Shown here in pieces: positions 36,322 to 45,440 of a stretch of DNA of 64,000 bases. The position numbers and the translations under genes were made by a program. The DNA lies in the NCBI RefSeq assembly GCF_002902145.1, contig NZ_PPRF01000002.1:53443-117442 (forward strand). Direction: 5' to 3'. The stretch is from Staphylococcus rostri (lineage in GTDB: Bacteria > Bacillota > Bacilli > Staphylococcales > Staphylococcaceae). Each line of letters opens with the position of its first letter. The stretch's first letter is position 1. The notes beneath the pieces were generated by a model, which saw only the letters and a list, made by a program, of their open reading frames with translations, was not told the origin of the DNA and did not search any database.

Positions 36322-37263
36322 TTAATCGTGTGCTTTTTTGGCAAGGTCAGTAATGTATGCGAAAAAGGCATCGTGGTCAACGTGATATACAAGGTTCAAT
36401 GGGCGACCGTTTGTTTCATCGATATACGTACGGCCTTGGCTCGGACCATGTGTGATAACAGAAGCATGAATCGTTTTTTGACGTACTAAGTCAGGCTTAC
36501 CCGTATAAGCTGTTGTCAGCACATCCCATAAGAAATACGTTGAGTTCGTTTGGAAGTGTGTTAATGGTGGCACGGCTGCGTAACTAACACCTAGGAAGTC
36601 GACGCCTGTATGTTCGCGTTGGTCTGCCCAGTATTGGCGAATCGCTGGCGTGAGTGGCACTTGGTTGGTGCTTTCGAGCGCAACCATATCGATAGGAATA
36701 TCCGTTTCAAATACGCGCGCAACGGCTTCTGGATCCCAGAAAGCATTCCACTCAGCTGTGCCGTCGTGTTCAGGTTCTTCAACGTTACCTTTGTCTAAAA
36801 ATGTACCACCCATCCATACGAGACGTTTGATATTATTTGTAATATTAGGTGCGACGTCTAATGCTTTCGCAAGGTCTGTCAGCGGTCCTGTGAACAAGAG
36901 TGTGACAGGCGCTTCAGACGCTTGTACCTTTTCGATAATGTCTTCATAAGCATGTGTTTTAAGTGCGTGAGATTGCATTGGACGTTGTTCGTTTAAAATC
37001 GGCAAAGCATCCATAAAGAAGGCATGCATACGCCAATCTTTCGGGAATGGATTTTTACCACGTTCATAAGATGTTGCAACATCAACAGGATAGTGACTGA
37101 AGCGATTGATAATCTTGCGTGATGCACTTTCAGCAGGTTCCACATAGCAATCAGCACCAATCGCACTAACACCAATCACTTCAATATTGTCCATATGTAA
37201 AAGTAAGAAAAGCGAGATTAAGTCATCAACGCCACCATCATGGTTAAAATATACAGGTTTCAT
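36322..37263 (-). CDS. Nucleoside hydrolase (IunH family)
   Basis: 313 residues. N-terminal calcium-binding aspartate motif is modified: FNHDGGVDDLISL (family DxDxxxDD; here the first Asp is Asn). Other family segments are LLFTGPLTDLAKAL, VWMGGTF, AEWNAFWDPEAVARVF (the ExNxxxDPEA motif) and the late D in YFLWDVLTTAY. AAAAAGGAG precedes ATG 37263. It cleaves the N-glycosidic bond of ribonucleosides for salvage. The Asn for Asp at the first metal ligand occurs in some subgroups and may shift specificity. Confidence 0.85.
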   Translation of the reverse strand: MKPVYFNHDGGVDDLISLFLLLHMDNIEVIGVSAIGADCYVEPAESASRKIINRFSHYPVDVATSYERGKNPFPKDWRMHAFFMDALPILNEQRPMQSHALKTHAYEDIIEKVQASEAPVTLLFTGPLTDLAKALDVAPNITNNIKRLVWMGGTFLDKGNVEEPEHDGTAEWNAFWDPEAVARVFETDIPIDMVALESTNQVPLTPAIRQYWADQREHTGVDFLGVSYAAVPPLTHFQTNSTYFLWDVLTTAYTGKPDLVRQKTIHASVITHGPSQGRTYIDETNGRPLNLVYHVDHDAFFAYITDLAKKAHD

Positions 37264-37376
37264 AAAGTAGCTCCTTTTTATATGATACTTCTATGATAAA
37301 TGACACGGCTCAAAAAATCACTGGAATGCCATGAAATTGCCACAATAGAATATCTCTATCATAAATGCGTGCATGA

Positions 37377-37398
37377 TATAATAATGATAATCATTATC
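37377..37398 (+). promoter_or_regulatory. Fur box over the -10 region of the methyltransferase gene
   Basis: AATAATGATAATCATTATC (37380-37398) matches the 19-bp Fur consensus GATAATGATAATCATTATC at 18 of 19 positions. It overlaps a TATAAT (37377-37382), so iron-loaded Fur should block transcription. Confidence 0.88.
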
Positions 37399-37417
37399 AA
37401 TTAAATGAGGTGGCATA

Positions 37418-38179
37418 ATGAAAAAAGAAGCAGGTCATACATTTTTAGCAAAACTCGGTAAAACAAGATTACGTCCAGGTGGCAAGCTTGCGACGGATTG
37501 GTTAATAGAGAAAGGGCAATTTCGCTCAGATAAAAAAGTGTTAGAAGTCGCATGTAATATGTGTACGACATCGATTCATTTGGCAAAAACGTATGGTTGC
37601 CATATTGAAGCGGTTGATTTAAATAAAACGGCGCTGGCACAAGGGGAGCAGAATGTTAAAGCAGCTGGGTTGTCAGATAAGATTCATTTACAACAAGCGA
37701 ATGCGATGAACCTACCATTTGACGATAATAGCTTTGATATTGTGTTAAATGAAGCGATGTTAACGATGTTGCCCGTGAAGGCGAAACAACAAGCATTGCA
37801 AGAATATTATCGTGTATTAAAGCCAGGTGGTGTATTGTTGACGCATGATATTGTTATTCAAAATCCTGCCAAAGAAACACAAATCATTGATGACTTATCC
37901 GAAGCTATTAACGTCAAAGTATCGCCTCAACTGAAAGAGAAATGGAACGCATTATATACGGATGCAGGTTTCACAAATATCGAAACACAACATGGGGCAA
38001 TGACATTGATGACGCCGAAAGGGATGATTTATGACGAAGGATTTAAAGGGACGGCGAAAATTATTAAAAATGCGCTGAAAAAAGAGAACCGCCCGATGTT
38101 TATGCGTATGTTCAAGACGTTCAAAGGTCATAAGGACGACTTGAATTATATCGTACATGCAGCATATAAAGCAGAATAG
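37418..38179 (+). CDS. Class I SAM-dependent methyltransferase, Fur-regulated
   Basis: 253 residues. ATG 37418 follows GAGGTGG. Motif I is VLEVACNMCTTSIHLA (the usual E/DxGxGxG is replaced by EVACNMC), the acidic residue after beta-2 is AVDLNK, then ANAMNLPFDDNSFDIV and YYRVLKPGGVLLTHD. The C-terminal 80 residues are basic, with no family I can name. The substrate could be a quinone, lipid or small molecule. The near-perfect Fur box implies a role in iron limitation. No siderophore genes adjoin. Confidence 0.82.
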   Translation: MKKEAGHTFLAKLGKTRLRPGGKLATDWLIEKGQFRSDKKVLEVACNMCTTSIHLAKTYGCHIEAVDLNKTALAQGEQNVKAAGLSDKIHLQQANAMNLPFDDNSFDIVLNEAMLTMLPVKAKQQALQEYYRVLKPGGVLLTHDIVIQNPAKETQIIDDLSEAINVKVSPQLKEKWNALYTDAGFTNIETQHGAMTLMTPKGMIYDEGFKGTAKIIKNALKKENRPMFMRMFKTFKGHKDDLNYIVHAAYKAE

Positions 38180-38201
38180 GAATCAACTTTTAATTCAAAT
38201 G

Positions 38202-38254
38202 AATGACTACGATGTGATAGCCGATGAAGCGGTTATTGTACGTAGTCATTTTTT
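38202..38254 (+). terminator. Terminator after the methyltransferase gene
   Basis: AATGACTACG pairs with CGTAGTCATT, then T4; the loop holds a further GCCGATGAAGCGGT stem. Confidence 0.85.
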
Positions 38255-38348
38255 ACTTATTCATAACAATCAATTTCTGTTCATATTAGATTCACATTGA
38301 TATTATTAGATAGTAGTATAAAGGAAAAGAACAAAGGAGGATTCCTAA

Positions 38349-39932
38349 GTGGACTCAGGGAAACAAACCAAATTTAATTTTGTAGCGCTACTGTTACTGA
38401 TTGGTGTGTTTATGGCGGCGTTAGATAACGGCATTATTAGCGCAGCGTTAACGACAATTAACCAATCTTTTGAGATACAGCCTCAAATGGGGGCGTGGGG
38501 CATTGCGATTTATACATTGGGGATGGCAGTCGCAACACCTATCGCCGGTAAATTAGCCGATATGTATGGACGCAAGAAAGTGTATATCCTTGAAGTTGTA
38601 TTATTTGGGATTGGTTCACTACTCGTAGCATTAAGCCCGAACTATACATTTTTCATCGTGGCGCGCTTAATTCAATCGCTCGGTGGTGGTGGTTTATTTG
38701 TTATCGCAAGTGCTCATTTTATTTCAACTTATGATCGTTCAAAACAAGGCACCATGCTCGGCGCGTTAGGCGCAATGAACGGCATCGCTTCTGTACTCGG
38801 TCCGAACTTAGGTAGCCTGTTAATTAAAATCACAGGGACGTGGCACTGGTTATTTTTAATTAATGTACCTATCGCAGTCTTTATTACATTATTTGTTATG
38901 TTGAAAATGACAGAGACGCAACGTCCTGTGCAGAAGAAAATGGACACCTATGCCATTATGATGTTCTCGCTCTCAACACTCTTAGTAATGTTCGGCATTT
39001 ACAATATTCGTGCGGCAGAAGCGATGAACCCTGCCATGCGTTGGTCTGTCGTGGCGTTTTTCCTACTAGCAATTATCGGTTATGCCATTATGATCTGGAT
39101 TGAGAAACGCAATGAAGGTAAAAATGTTGATTCTTTTTTACCTTATTCATTATTACGTAAGCCGACATTTGCGGTTATTTTAATCATGGGCATTTGTTCA
39201 GGTATGTTAATCGGTGCCATTATCTTTATCCCATCCTTTGTAGAAAATGTCTTACACGTCAGCGCGGCGGATAGTGGTTTTTGGCTTACACCACTGGCAT
39301 TGGCATCAGGTGTAGGCGCATCACTCGGTGGACGTATTGTCGATAAAGAAGGACCTGTGTTTGCATTAGTCGTTGCCAGCATAATTAGTATTGTTGGATA
39401 CGGTGGTTTGGCGTTTATGGTCACTGGCGTCGTGATTTTTCTATTCTTCTCGATTGTGGCAGGTCTTGGATTCGGCTTTACCATTGGTGCACCGATGACG
39501 GTATTGGCAACACGAACAGCCGGCTATGCAGATGACCGTAACAGCACGGTTATTGCGACCTTATCCGTGTCTCGTCAAATGGGGATTACCATTGCGCCAA
39601 CATTGTTTGCGACATTGATTCAATTGGGCTTCAGTCAAACGATGTCGCAAGTGAAAGCGGCGTTAGCTGAACGAAATCTCACGCCAGACTATGTGCCTAC
39701 TTCCATTATGAATGATGTGGCAAACGTCAATGGTAGTACTTATGCGTTGTGGCAACAGCTAGAAAAGTTAGCACAAACACCGACACGTCAAGCGCTCATG
39801 CAGGGATTAGAGTCCGCTGCACATATGGCGTTCATGCCGGTATTCTTAACCGCAGCCTTAAGTTCCGTTGTTGTATTAGTGCTCACACTCATTTTCAGAC
39901 GCCAATTTAGTGAAGAAGATGGAGCGCAATAA
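38349..39932 (+). CDS. MFS multidrug efflux transporter (DHA2, EmrB/QacA-like, 14 TM)
   Basis: 527 residues. GTG 38349 follows AAAGGAGG. Fourteen membrane segments are expected for this length. Motif D1-like LDNGIISAALTTINQSF is at the N-terminus, motif A GKLADMYGRKKVY between helices 2 and 3, and motif C-like GALGAMNGIASVLGPNLGS in helix 5, the antiporter signature. Exports drugs or metabolites by proton exchange. Neighbouring genes are unrelated; no local TetR repressor. Confidence 0.87.
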   Translation: MDSGKQTKFNFVALLLLIGVFMAALDNGIISAALTTINQSFEIQPQMGAWGIAIYTLGMAVATPIAGKLADMYGRKKVYILEVVLFGIGSLLVALSPNYTFFIVARLIQSLGGGGLFVIASAHFISTYDRSKQGTMLGALGAMNGIASVLGPNLGSLLIKITGTWHWLFLINVPIAVFITLFVMLKMTETQRPVQKKMDTYAIMMFSLSTLLVMFGIYNIRAAEAMNPAMRWSVVAFFLLAIIGYAIMIWIEKRNEGKNVDSFLPYSLLRKPTFAVILIMGICSGMLIGAIIFIPSFVENVLHVSAADSGFWLTPLALASGVGASLGGRIVDKEGPVFALVVASIISIVGYGGLAFMVTGVVIFLFFSIVAGLGFGFTIGAPMTVLATRTAGYADDRNSTVIATLSVSRQMGITIAPTLFATLIQLGFSQTMSQVKAALAERNLTPDYVPTSIMNDVANVNGSTYALWQQLEKLAQTPTRQALMQGLESAAHMAFMPVFLTAALSSVVVLVLTLIFRRQFSEEDGAQ

Positions 39933-39945
39933 AGTGATAAACGGT

Positions 39946-40047
39946 GGCCCAAAAGCAGGGTTTTCGACAGAACTGCCACGATTTCGGCAAAATGAAAATA
40001 ATTTTGCACATCGTTCAGTTCTGTTCAAATCTTAACCGCTTTTGTCC
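39946..40047. terminator. Long imperfect hairpin between convergent MFS genes
   Basis: GGCCCAAAAGC (39946-39956) pairs with GCTTTTGTCC (40038-40047), with an inner ACAGAACTG/CAGTTCTGT stem. It fills most of the gap between two convergent genes and may end both transcripts. Confidence 0.55.
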
Positions 40048-40051
40048 AGAT

Positions 40052-41242
40052 TTACTTTTTCTCACTTAGTCCAAGTGTGGCTTCAATCGTTGTTTGACGG
40101 CCTGCACCTGCTGCGATAAACATCATCGCAATGGCTGTGACTAATAATATCGCAAGTGACCAAGTCCATGTGCCTGTTAAGTCGTGTAGTAGACCGAACA
40201 TTAATGGTCCAATACATGCGAATAGGTAACCGACAGCTTGTGACATACCAGCGAGTTTGGCAGCTGTTAGCCCATTTTCAGCACGCAAGCTAAAGAATGT
40301 GTTCACGAGACCGAACGCAAAACCGCATGCGATACCGACAACGATGATAGAAATAAATGCCCATTGTGGGAAAATCATGAGAATCAAGACACCTGTTGTA
40401 AAAAGAGTACCGGCAAATGCTGTCAGTCCTACTTGTGATTGTAGACGTACGGCATAGATTGGAATGACAAACGTGAACGGAATAATCACGAGTTGTAAAA
40501 TTGATAAGTACAGACCCGCGCGTTCAACAGATATGTCATACGTTAATAGAAATTCGGGCAACCAGTTGATGAGTGAGTAAAAGATCAGTGATTGTCCACC
40601 CATCAGCAAAGTAATGCGCCATGATAACGGTGATTTCCAGACGTTGACATGACTTGTTTGTGTCGCTTGTGCATGTGTATCATGACTTCTGAGTTGTGGT
40701 GCCCACACAATGATGGCGATCACTGTTACAACACCAATAGCACCCAACGCAATATTGTAGTTAAAGTGGTGTAATAGTGGTGCTGCGCTATAAGATGATA
40801 AAGCACCAAAGATATTCATCACAACCGTGTACCAAGCGGTCATAATACCGATACGATATGGAAACTTCGACTTGATGACACCCGGGGCAAGGACGTTACC
40901 AAACGCGATGCCAACACCAATCAATAACGTTCCGACATAAAGTAGTGTGCTATTTGTAATGCTTCTCAAGCTAACGCCGACAAAAATCAAGAGCAGCGCA
41001 ACAAAGAGTACACGTGCCATACCGTAACGGTGACTGATACGCGCAACGATCAGTGAGATGACGGCAAATGCAAGTAGTGGAATAATAGCAATAATACTCA
41101 CTTCTGTATGACTAAGATGTAATGTCTCTTGAATGGTAGGTAAGACGACACCGACAGATGTAATAGGCGCACGTAAATTTGCGGCGATTAATAAGACACC
41201 AGCAAATAAGAGCCAATTGACTTTTGAAGATGATGTGTTCAT
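40052..41242 (-). CDS. CynX/NimT-family MFS transporter
   Basis: 396 residues, 12 membrane segments. ATG 41242 lies 8 bases after AAGGAG; GTG 41251 would overlap the ribosome site. Early LLFAGVLLIAANLRAPITSVGVVLPTIQETL is the CynX/NimT hallmark (LRxxxTxVGPLL). Motif A equivalent is ARISHRYGMARV. The family includes cyanate and nitroimidazole transporters; substrate unknown here. Divergent from an XRE-cupin regulator that probably controls it. Confidence 0.82.
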   Translation of the reverse strand: MNTSSSKVNWLLFAGVLLIAANLRAPITSVGVVLPTIQETLHLSHTEVSIIAIIPLLAFAVISLIVARISHRYGMARVLFVALLLIFVGVSLRSITNSTLLYVGTLLIGVGIAFGNVLAPGVIKSKFPYRIGIMTAWYTVVMNIFGALSSYSAAPLLHHFNYNIALGAIGVVTVIAIIVWAPQLRSHDTHAQATQTSHVNVWKSPLSWRITLLMGGQSLIFYSLINWLPEFLLTYDISVERAGLYLSILQLVIIPFTFVIPIYAVRLQSQVGLTAFAGTLFTTGVLILMIFPQWAFISIIVVGIACGFAFGLVNTFFSLRAENGLTAAKLAGMSQAVGYLFACIGPLMFGLLHDLTGTWTWSLAILLVTAIAMMFIAAGAGRQTTIEATLGLSEKK

Positions 41243-41271
41243 AGCGTACACTCCTTATAATTTGTTATAAT

Positions 41272-41284
41272 GAACAAAACGTTC
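41272..41284. promoter_or_regulatory. Candidate operator between the CynX-like and XRE-cupin genes
   Basis: GAAC-N5-GTTC inverted repeat between divergent genes. A related half-site ATTATGTTCTTTA follows around 41312-41324. Likely bound by the adjacent XRE-cupin protein. Confidence 0.45.
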
Positions 41285-41347
41285 TTTTTAAAAGACAAAC
41301 TATATCGTACATTATGTTCTTTATATTGTAAATAGAAAGGGTTTGGA

Positions 41348-41902
41348 ATGATGGAGGATATTAATCAAATTGTTGCACGTAATATACAACAATATCGTCA
41401 AACACACCGATTGAGCTTGGATAAAATATCTCAATTAACAGGGATTAGTAAGACGATGATTAGTCAGATTGAAAAGGGAACAGGCAACCCGAGTATTAAT
41501 ACATTGTGGAAGTTGGCGAATGGGTTACATTTACCGTTAAATGAATTGATTAGTGACAATAAAAGAGACATTTATCAAGTAGCCACGGAAGATTTACAGC
41601 CGATTTACAATGACGATCAATCAGTTGTCGTCTATCCGTACTTTCCATATGATAACGCGCACGGTTTTGAAATGTTTAGCATGGAAATTGCACCGGGTGG
41701 CAAGTTGGATTCAGACGGCCATCCACAAGGGTCCCAAGAGTTTATTATTGTTAATGACGGAACACTAACACTAGATATTGGAACACAAACATATCATGTT
41801 GAAGCTTCACAAGCGATTCGTTTCAATGGTGAACATACGCATAGTTACCGCAATGAGACGGATACGCAGGTCTTGTTAACAGCGACCATTCAATACACAT
41901 AA
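41348..41902 (+). CDS. XRE-family regulator with C-terminal cupin domain
   Basis: 184 residues. The helix-turn-helix is at residues about 10-63 (RQTHRLSLDKISQLTGISKTMISQIEKGTGNPSINTLWKLANGL). The cupin is at about 105-183 (GGKLDSDGHPQGSQEFIIVNDGTLTLDIG ... IRFNGEHTHSYRNET). Such proteins sense a small ligand and control an adjacent gene, here most likely the divergent CynX-like transporter. GAAAGGG upstream of ATG 41348 sets the start. Confidence 0.87.
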   Translation: MMEDINQIVARNIQQYRQTHRLSLDKISQLTGISKTMISQIEKGTGNPSINTLWKLANGLHLPLNELISDNKRDIYQVATEDLQPIYNDDQSVVVYPYFPYDNAHGFEMFSMEIAPGGKLDSDGHPQGSQEFIIVNDGTLTLDIGTQTYHVEASQAIRFNGEHTHSYRNETDTQVLLTATIQYT

Positions 41903-41918
41903 TCGTTCAATGATACAG

Positions 41919-41959
41919 AGGGGAGTCTACTGGCAGAGCGCGGGTAGCCTTCCCTTTGT
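41919..41959 (+). terminator. Terminator after the XRE-cupin gene
   Basis: AGGGGAGTCTAC pairs with GTAGCCTTCCCT, allowing G-U pairs; a T-rich tail follows. Confidence 0.65.
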
Positions 41960-42082
41960 TTGGAATGTTTCATGTGGAACGTATATCAGCTTTACAAAAT
42001 CTTAATCTCAACCTCAAAGTTTCTTTAAAAAGTTCGCTTACAATAAACGTGAATTCAATATTGGAAATGGGGTTTATGAGAT

Positions 42083-43501
42083 ATGAAGTTAACTGCACAA
42101 TTAGGTAAGATTGCAATCGCAAGTTCATTAGTAGGCGCATCATTCGTGAGTACTGCGCCACAAACGTTGGCAAAGGACGCTAACGACGCAGATGCTGTGA
42201 CATACGGTAATACGAAAAATCCTAAGAACATCATCTTTATGGTGGGCGATGGCATGGGTCCATCTTATAACACAGCGTATCGCTATTTTGCCGATAACCC
42301 AGACACAAAAGAAATGGAAACAACCGCATTTGATGATTATTTGGTAGGCATGCAACGTACATATTCAGCAGACAAGGAAGATAACATTACAGATTCTGCG
42401 GCGGCTGGCACGGCCATTAGTTCCGGACAGAAAACATACAACGGTGCCATAGGTGTAGATGAGAACAAGCAAAAGGTAGAAACGGTTTTAGAGCGTGCGA
42501 AACAGCAAGGAAAATCAACAGGGCTTGTCACAACTGCTGAAGTGACAGATGCGACACCAGCAGCGTATGCGGCACATGTTGAAGATCGTAGTCAAAAAGA
42601 TGAGATTGCGAAACAATTTTATGAAGAACGTATCAATGATCAACATACGGTAGATGTCATACTTGGTGGTGGTGCGAAGTATTTTGGTAAAGATAATGAC
42701 AACGTTGATAAAAAATTTGAGAAAGATGGTTATGATGTTGTAACGACGAAAGAAGCGTTGGCAGAAGCGGATAGTGACCAAGTGCTAGGGCTATTTGCGG
42801 ATAAAAATATGCCGTTACAAATTGATGCACCTGATGATGACCCAAGCTTGAAAGAGATGCAACAAGCAGCGTTAGATCGTCTGTCTAAAAACGATGAAGG
42901 CTTTTTCTTAATGGTAGAAGGTGCGTCTATTGATAAGCAAGGACATTCCAATGATGTAACAGGCGCAATGTCAGAAATGCAAGGGTTTGAACAAGCATTT
43001 GAAGACGCGATGAACTATGCAAAGGAACATCCTGATACACTTGTCGTTGCCACTGCAGACCATTCAACAGGGGGCTTGTCTGTTGGGAAAGGTCATGACT
43101 ATGTATGGCACGCTGATAAGGTACGAAGCATGAAGCATTCGGGGCAATGGATGACAGATCAAATTGCAACTGGAGAATCGATTGAAGACACGTTACAACA
43201 AGGTTATGGTTTCGATGTAGATGATAAAGCAATCCAAAATATTAAAAAAGAAGCAAATCAGTTAGCGAAGTTAGACGAAAATAAAGAACAAGAACAATAC
43301 GACAAACAATATCAAAAATTACAAGATGCGATACAACAACCGATCAATGATGCATCACGCACAGGCTGGACATCATATGGTCATACAGGTGTTGACGTTA
43401 ACACATACGCATATGGACCAGGCTCTGAAGCATTTCGTGGTCATATTGATAATATTGAGAATGCCGAACATATTTTCAACTTTTTAGAAAAAGATGAATA
43501 G
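42083..43501 (+). CDS. phoB: Secreted alkaline phosphatase
   Basis: 472 residues. Signal peptide with cleavage after TLA or ALAK-type site (residues 1-30). The mature enzyme begins near DANDADAVTYGN. Metal-binding FMVGDGMG (Asp) and the catalytic serine in NITDSAAAGTA are clear. Further ligands are in MVEGASIDKQGHSND and VVATADHSTGG, and the final zinc histidine is in TSYGHTGVDV. Releases phosphate from extracellular monoesters. I did not find a convincing Pho box. A strong bidirectional terminator follows. Confidence 0.92.
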   Translation: MKLTAQLGKIAIASSLVGASFVSTAPQTLAKDANDADAVTYGNTKNPKNIIFMVGDGMGPSYNTAYRYFADNPDTKEMETTAFDDYLVGMQRTYSADKEDNITDSAAAGTAISSGQKTYNGAIGVDENKQKVETVLERAKQQGKSTGLVTTAEVTDATPAAYAAHVEDRSQKDEIAKQFYEERINDQHTVDVILGGGAKYFGKDNDNVDKKFEKDGYDVVTTKEALAEADSDQVLGLFADKNMPLQIDAPDDDPSLKEMQQAALDRLSKNDEGFFLMVEGASIDKQGHSNDVTGAMSEMQGFEQAFEDAMNYAKEHPDTLVVATADHSTGGLSVGKGHDYVWHADKVRSMKHSGQWMTDQIATGESIEDTLQQGYGFDVDDKAIQNIKKEANQLAKLDENKEQEQYDKQYQKLQDAIQQPINDASRTGWTSYGHTGVDVNTYAYGPGSEAFRGHIDNIENAEHIFNFLEKDE

Positions 43502-43563
43502 GGAGTAGACCAGATAGTCTCACTTCGGCAAGTCTAAGAAGCATCATTTTAACGCCCTGCAAC

Positions 43564-43606
43564 ATAATAAACCGCCCAGTCACTTTGATGGGCGGTTTAT
43601 TATTAT
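43564..43606. terminator. Bidirectional terminator between phoB and the acetolactate decarboxylase gene
   Basis: ATAATAAACCGCCC pairs perfectly with GGGCGGTTTATTAT. Confidence 0.9.
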
Positions 43607-43614
43607 ATCTAGCG

Positions 43615-44319
43615 TTACTCTGCTTGTCGAATGTCTTCTGCAATATCTTGGTAATCGAATGTTTTATTAAGAAAGCTCGGTTCTGTTGATAAATGTTGTT
43701 CAAAAACAGCATAATTTTGAATTTCTACTGTTCCTTCAGCAAGGTCAAAGCCTAAAATATGCCCCATAAATGTGCGGTCTTCTGAGATGAAGTGTGCGTG
43801 GAAACCAGCCGCACCAATACCGTGAAAGACTTCTGGTGTGTATACTGCGACAATCGTGCCTGTAATATGTTCTCGATGATGTTCTGGTTGCGCTTTGGCA
43901 GATGTAATCAAACGTGTATACGGCGGATTCTGTTTCGGCATAATACGCACATGCATATGCTTAAAGGTGCCTGTAATCTTAACCATCGCAAATAAGTTTT
44001 CACTCAACATATGTTGGCGAATTTGTTGATACAACATATCCTGATCTGCTGCTGTTGCTTCAAAAGTGGTATCTGCTGAAAATTTTGAGACAGATGCATA
44101 CGGTGTGAGTGTATCACCAGTTAGGATGCGCACGTCACTATCTGATGTCGTCGCATGGAACGCTTGGCCATCGACAAAAATAACTTCTCCGTCCGAACCG
44201 GTTAATGTGGCAATCTCATGGTCGCCATGTTCTAGAAGTGTTTCAATTGAACAAGTGCCTTCGAGTGCACCTGCCATCAATGTCCCAAGTGTTCCGTGTT
44301 GATATAATGAATGTTGCAT
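43615..44319 (-). CDS. budA: Alpha-acetolactate decarboxylase
   Basis: 234 residues, normal length. Converts acetolactate to acetoin, used for pH control in overflow metabolism. Zinc ligands appear as GFHAHFIS (HxH) with a further histidine expected near GHILGF. N-terminal HGTLGTLMAGALEGTCSI and TYASVSKF-like TPYASVSKF are family features. AGGTGGC precedes ATG 44319. No acetolactate synthase gene (alsS) is adjacent, unlike the alsSD operon. Confidence 0.9.
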   Translation of the reverse strand: MQHSLYQHGTLGTLMAGALEGTCSIETLLEHGDHEIATLTGSDGEVIFVDGQAFHATTSDSDVRILTGDTLTPYASVSKFSADTTFEATAADQDMLYQQIRQHMLSENLFAMVKITGTFKHMHVRIMPKQNPPYTRLITSAKAQPEHHREHITGTIVAVYTPEVFHGIGAAGFHAHFISEDRTFMGHILGFDLAEGTVEIQNYAVFEQHLSTEPSFLNKTFDYQDIAEDIRQAE

Positions 44320-44443
44320 AAGTTGTTGCCACCTTTATCTTTATTGGTTAATGTTAGTGTATAAGGCATTTTAGCGCGATACAAGTATTAAGATTTTGCT
44401 AGTAATATATGACAATCAGAAATGAAAAAAGGAGACGATAAAG

Positions 44444-45142
44444 ATGACGGGTCAAATTCAAAAACTGTATATTGGGCAAGTGCGTCAACATGGCAATGCC
44501 GATGCGACCGAACGCATGGCACAAACTTGGACAACGGCAATGTTTAAACAAGAAACAACGGAGCCTGTATGGCTTGGTAAAGAAGGGCTTCAAGGTGATA
44601 CAGTCGCAGATAAACGTCATCACGGCGGTGCAGAAAAAGCGTTATTTGCATATGCAGTGGCACATTATCCCGTGTTCAGTGAACGCTATCAACAAGAGAT
44701 TCGTGTTGGCAGTAACGGTGAGAACATTGCTGTAACAGGTATGGATGAAGGAACGGTATGTATTGGCGATATTTACCAAATTGGCGATGCAGTCGTACAA
44801 GTGGCACAACCGAGACGCCCTTGCTGGAAAACGAGTCGTCGTCAAGGCATTATGGACTTTTCGGTCATGTTAGAAGAGACTGGAAAAGCGGGCTGGTACT
44901 ATCGTGTGTTGAAAGAAGGATACATTCAGCAGGGGGATACATTGGATTTACAAGAACGCCCATATCCTGATTGGACGATTCAACGCATGAACGATACATT
45001 ACGTGGTGCAACAGATATGGCATCATTAAAAGAACTACAAGCAGCACCGTTTACGCCTGAAACGTGGCATGGTACTTTGACGAAGCGTATCGCCGGTGAA
45101 CCTGTTGACGATACACCACGTCTATACGGCCCAAATATTTAA
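44444..45142 (+). CDS. MOSC-domain protein (YiiM-like)
   Basis: 232 residues. ATG 44444 follows AAGGAGACG. MOSC domain with LGKEGLQGDTVADKRHHGGAEKALFAY, GENIAVTGMDEGTVCIGDIY and the conserved cysteine in QPRRPCWKT. A C-terminal three-alpha-helix domain (YPDWTIQRMNDTLRG...). YiiM of E. coli needs molybdenum cofactor and reduces N-hydroxylated compounds such as 6-hydroxylaminopurine; the same role is inferred. Confidence 0.87.
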   Translation: MTGQIQKLYIGQVRQHGNADATERMAQTWTTAMFKQETTEPVWLGKEGLQGDTVADKRHHGGAEKALFAYAVAHYPVFSERYQQEIRVGSNGENIAVTGMDEGTVCIGDIYQIGDAVVQVAQPRRPCWKTSRRQGIMDFSVMLEETGKAGWYYRVLKEGYIQQGDTLDLQERPYPDWTIQRMNDTLRGATDMASLKELQAAPFTPETWHGTLTKRIAGEPVDDTPRLYGPNI

Positions 45143-45152
45143 TCGTAATAAG

Positions 45153-45186
45153 ATGCTCACTTTTTAAAATGGAAGTGGGCATTTTT
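45153..45186 (+). terminator. Terminator after the MOSC gene
   Basis: ATGCTCACTTTT pairs with AAGTGGGCAT with G-U pairs, then T5. Confidence 0.8.
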
Positions 45187-45245
45187 GTCTATTTGAAAAT
45201 AAATAAATATTAATTAAAGATGAATAAAAATACATAAAATGAATT

Positions 45246-45264
45246 GTTAAGTTTTGATTTAACG
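45246..45264 (+). promoter_or_regulatory. Candidate CudC operator upstream of the first BCCT gene
   Basis: GTTAAGTTTTGATTTAACG is the reverse complement, at 18 of 19 bases, of 47854-47872 in the cudC-betB intergenic region. Its ends form a GTTAA...TTAAC inverted repeat. A shared site before transporter and dehydrogenase genes fits control by the local GbsR-type repressor CudC. The rest of 45187-45440 is AT-rich without a gene. Confidence 0.6.
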
Positions 45265-45440
45265 TTCTTAACCTACTTTATAACGTTGTTTTGTCAATAT
45301 TTGTAATGACTCTTAGTTATATATATTCATAATTGTACTTGTATGTGATTGAATGAAATTTGCATTAAAATGTAAACTTCGTTAGGCTAAAGCAGAGGTT
45401 TTATCATGTCATGCTACAGATTAACTAAGGGGGATTTACT

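Noticed and set aside
41980..42082. Pho box before the alkaline phosphatase gene
   Set aside because: I could not find regularly spaced TTAACA-type repeats; phosphate control is plausible but not shown by the sequence.
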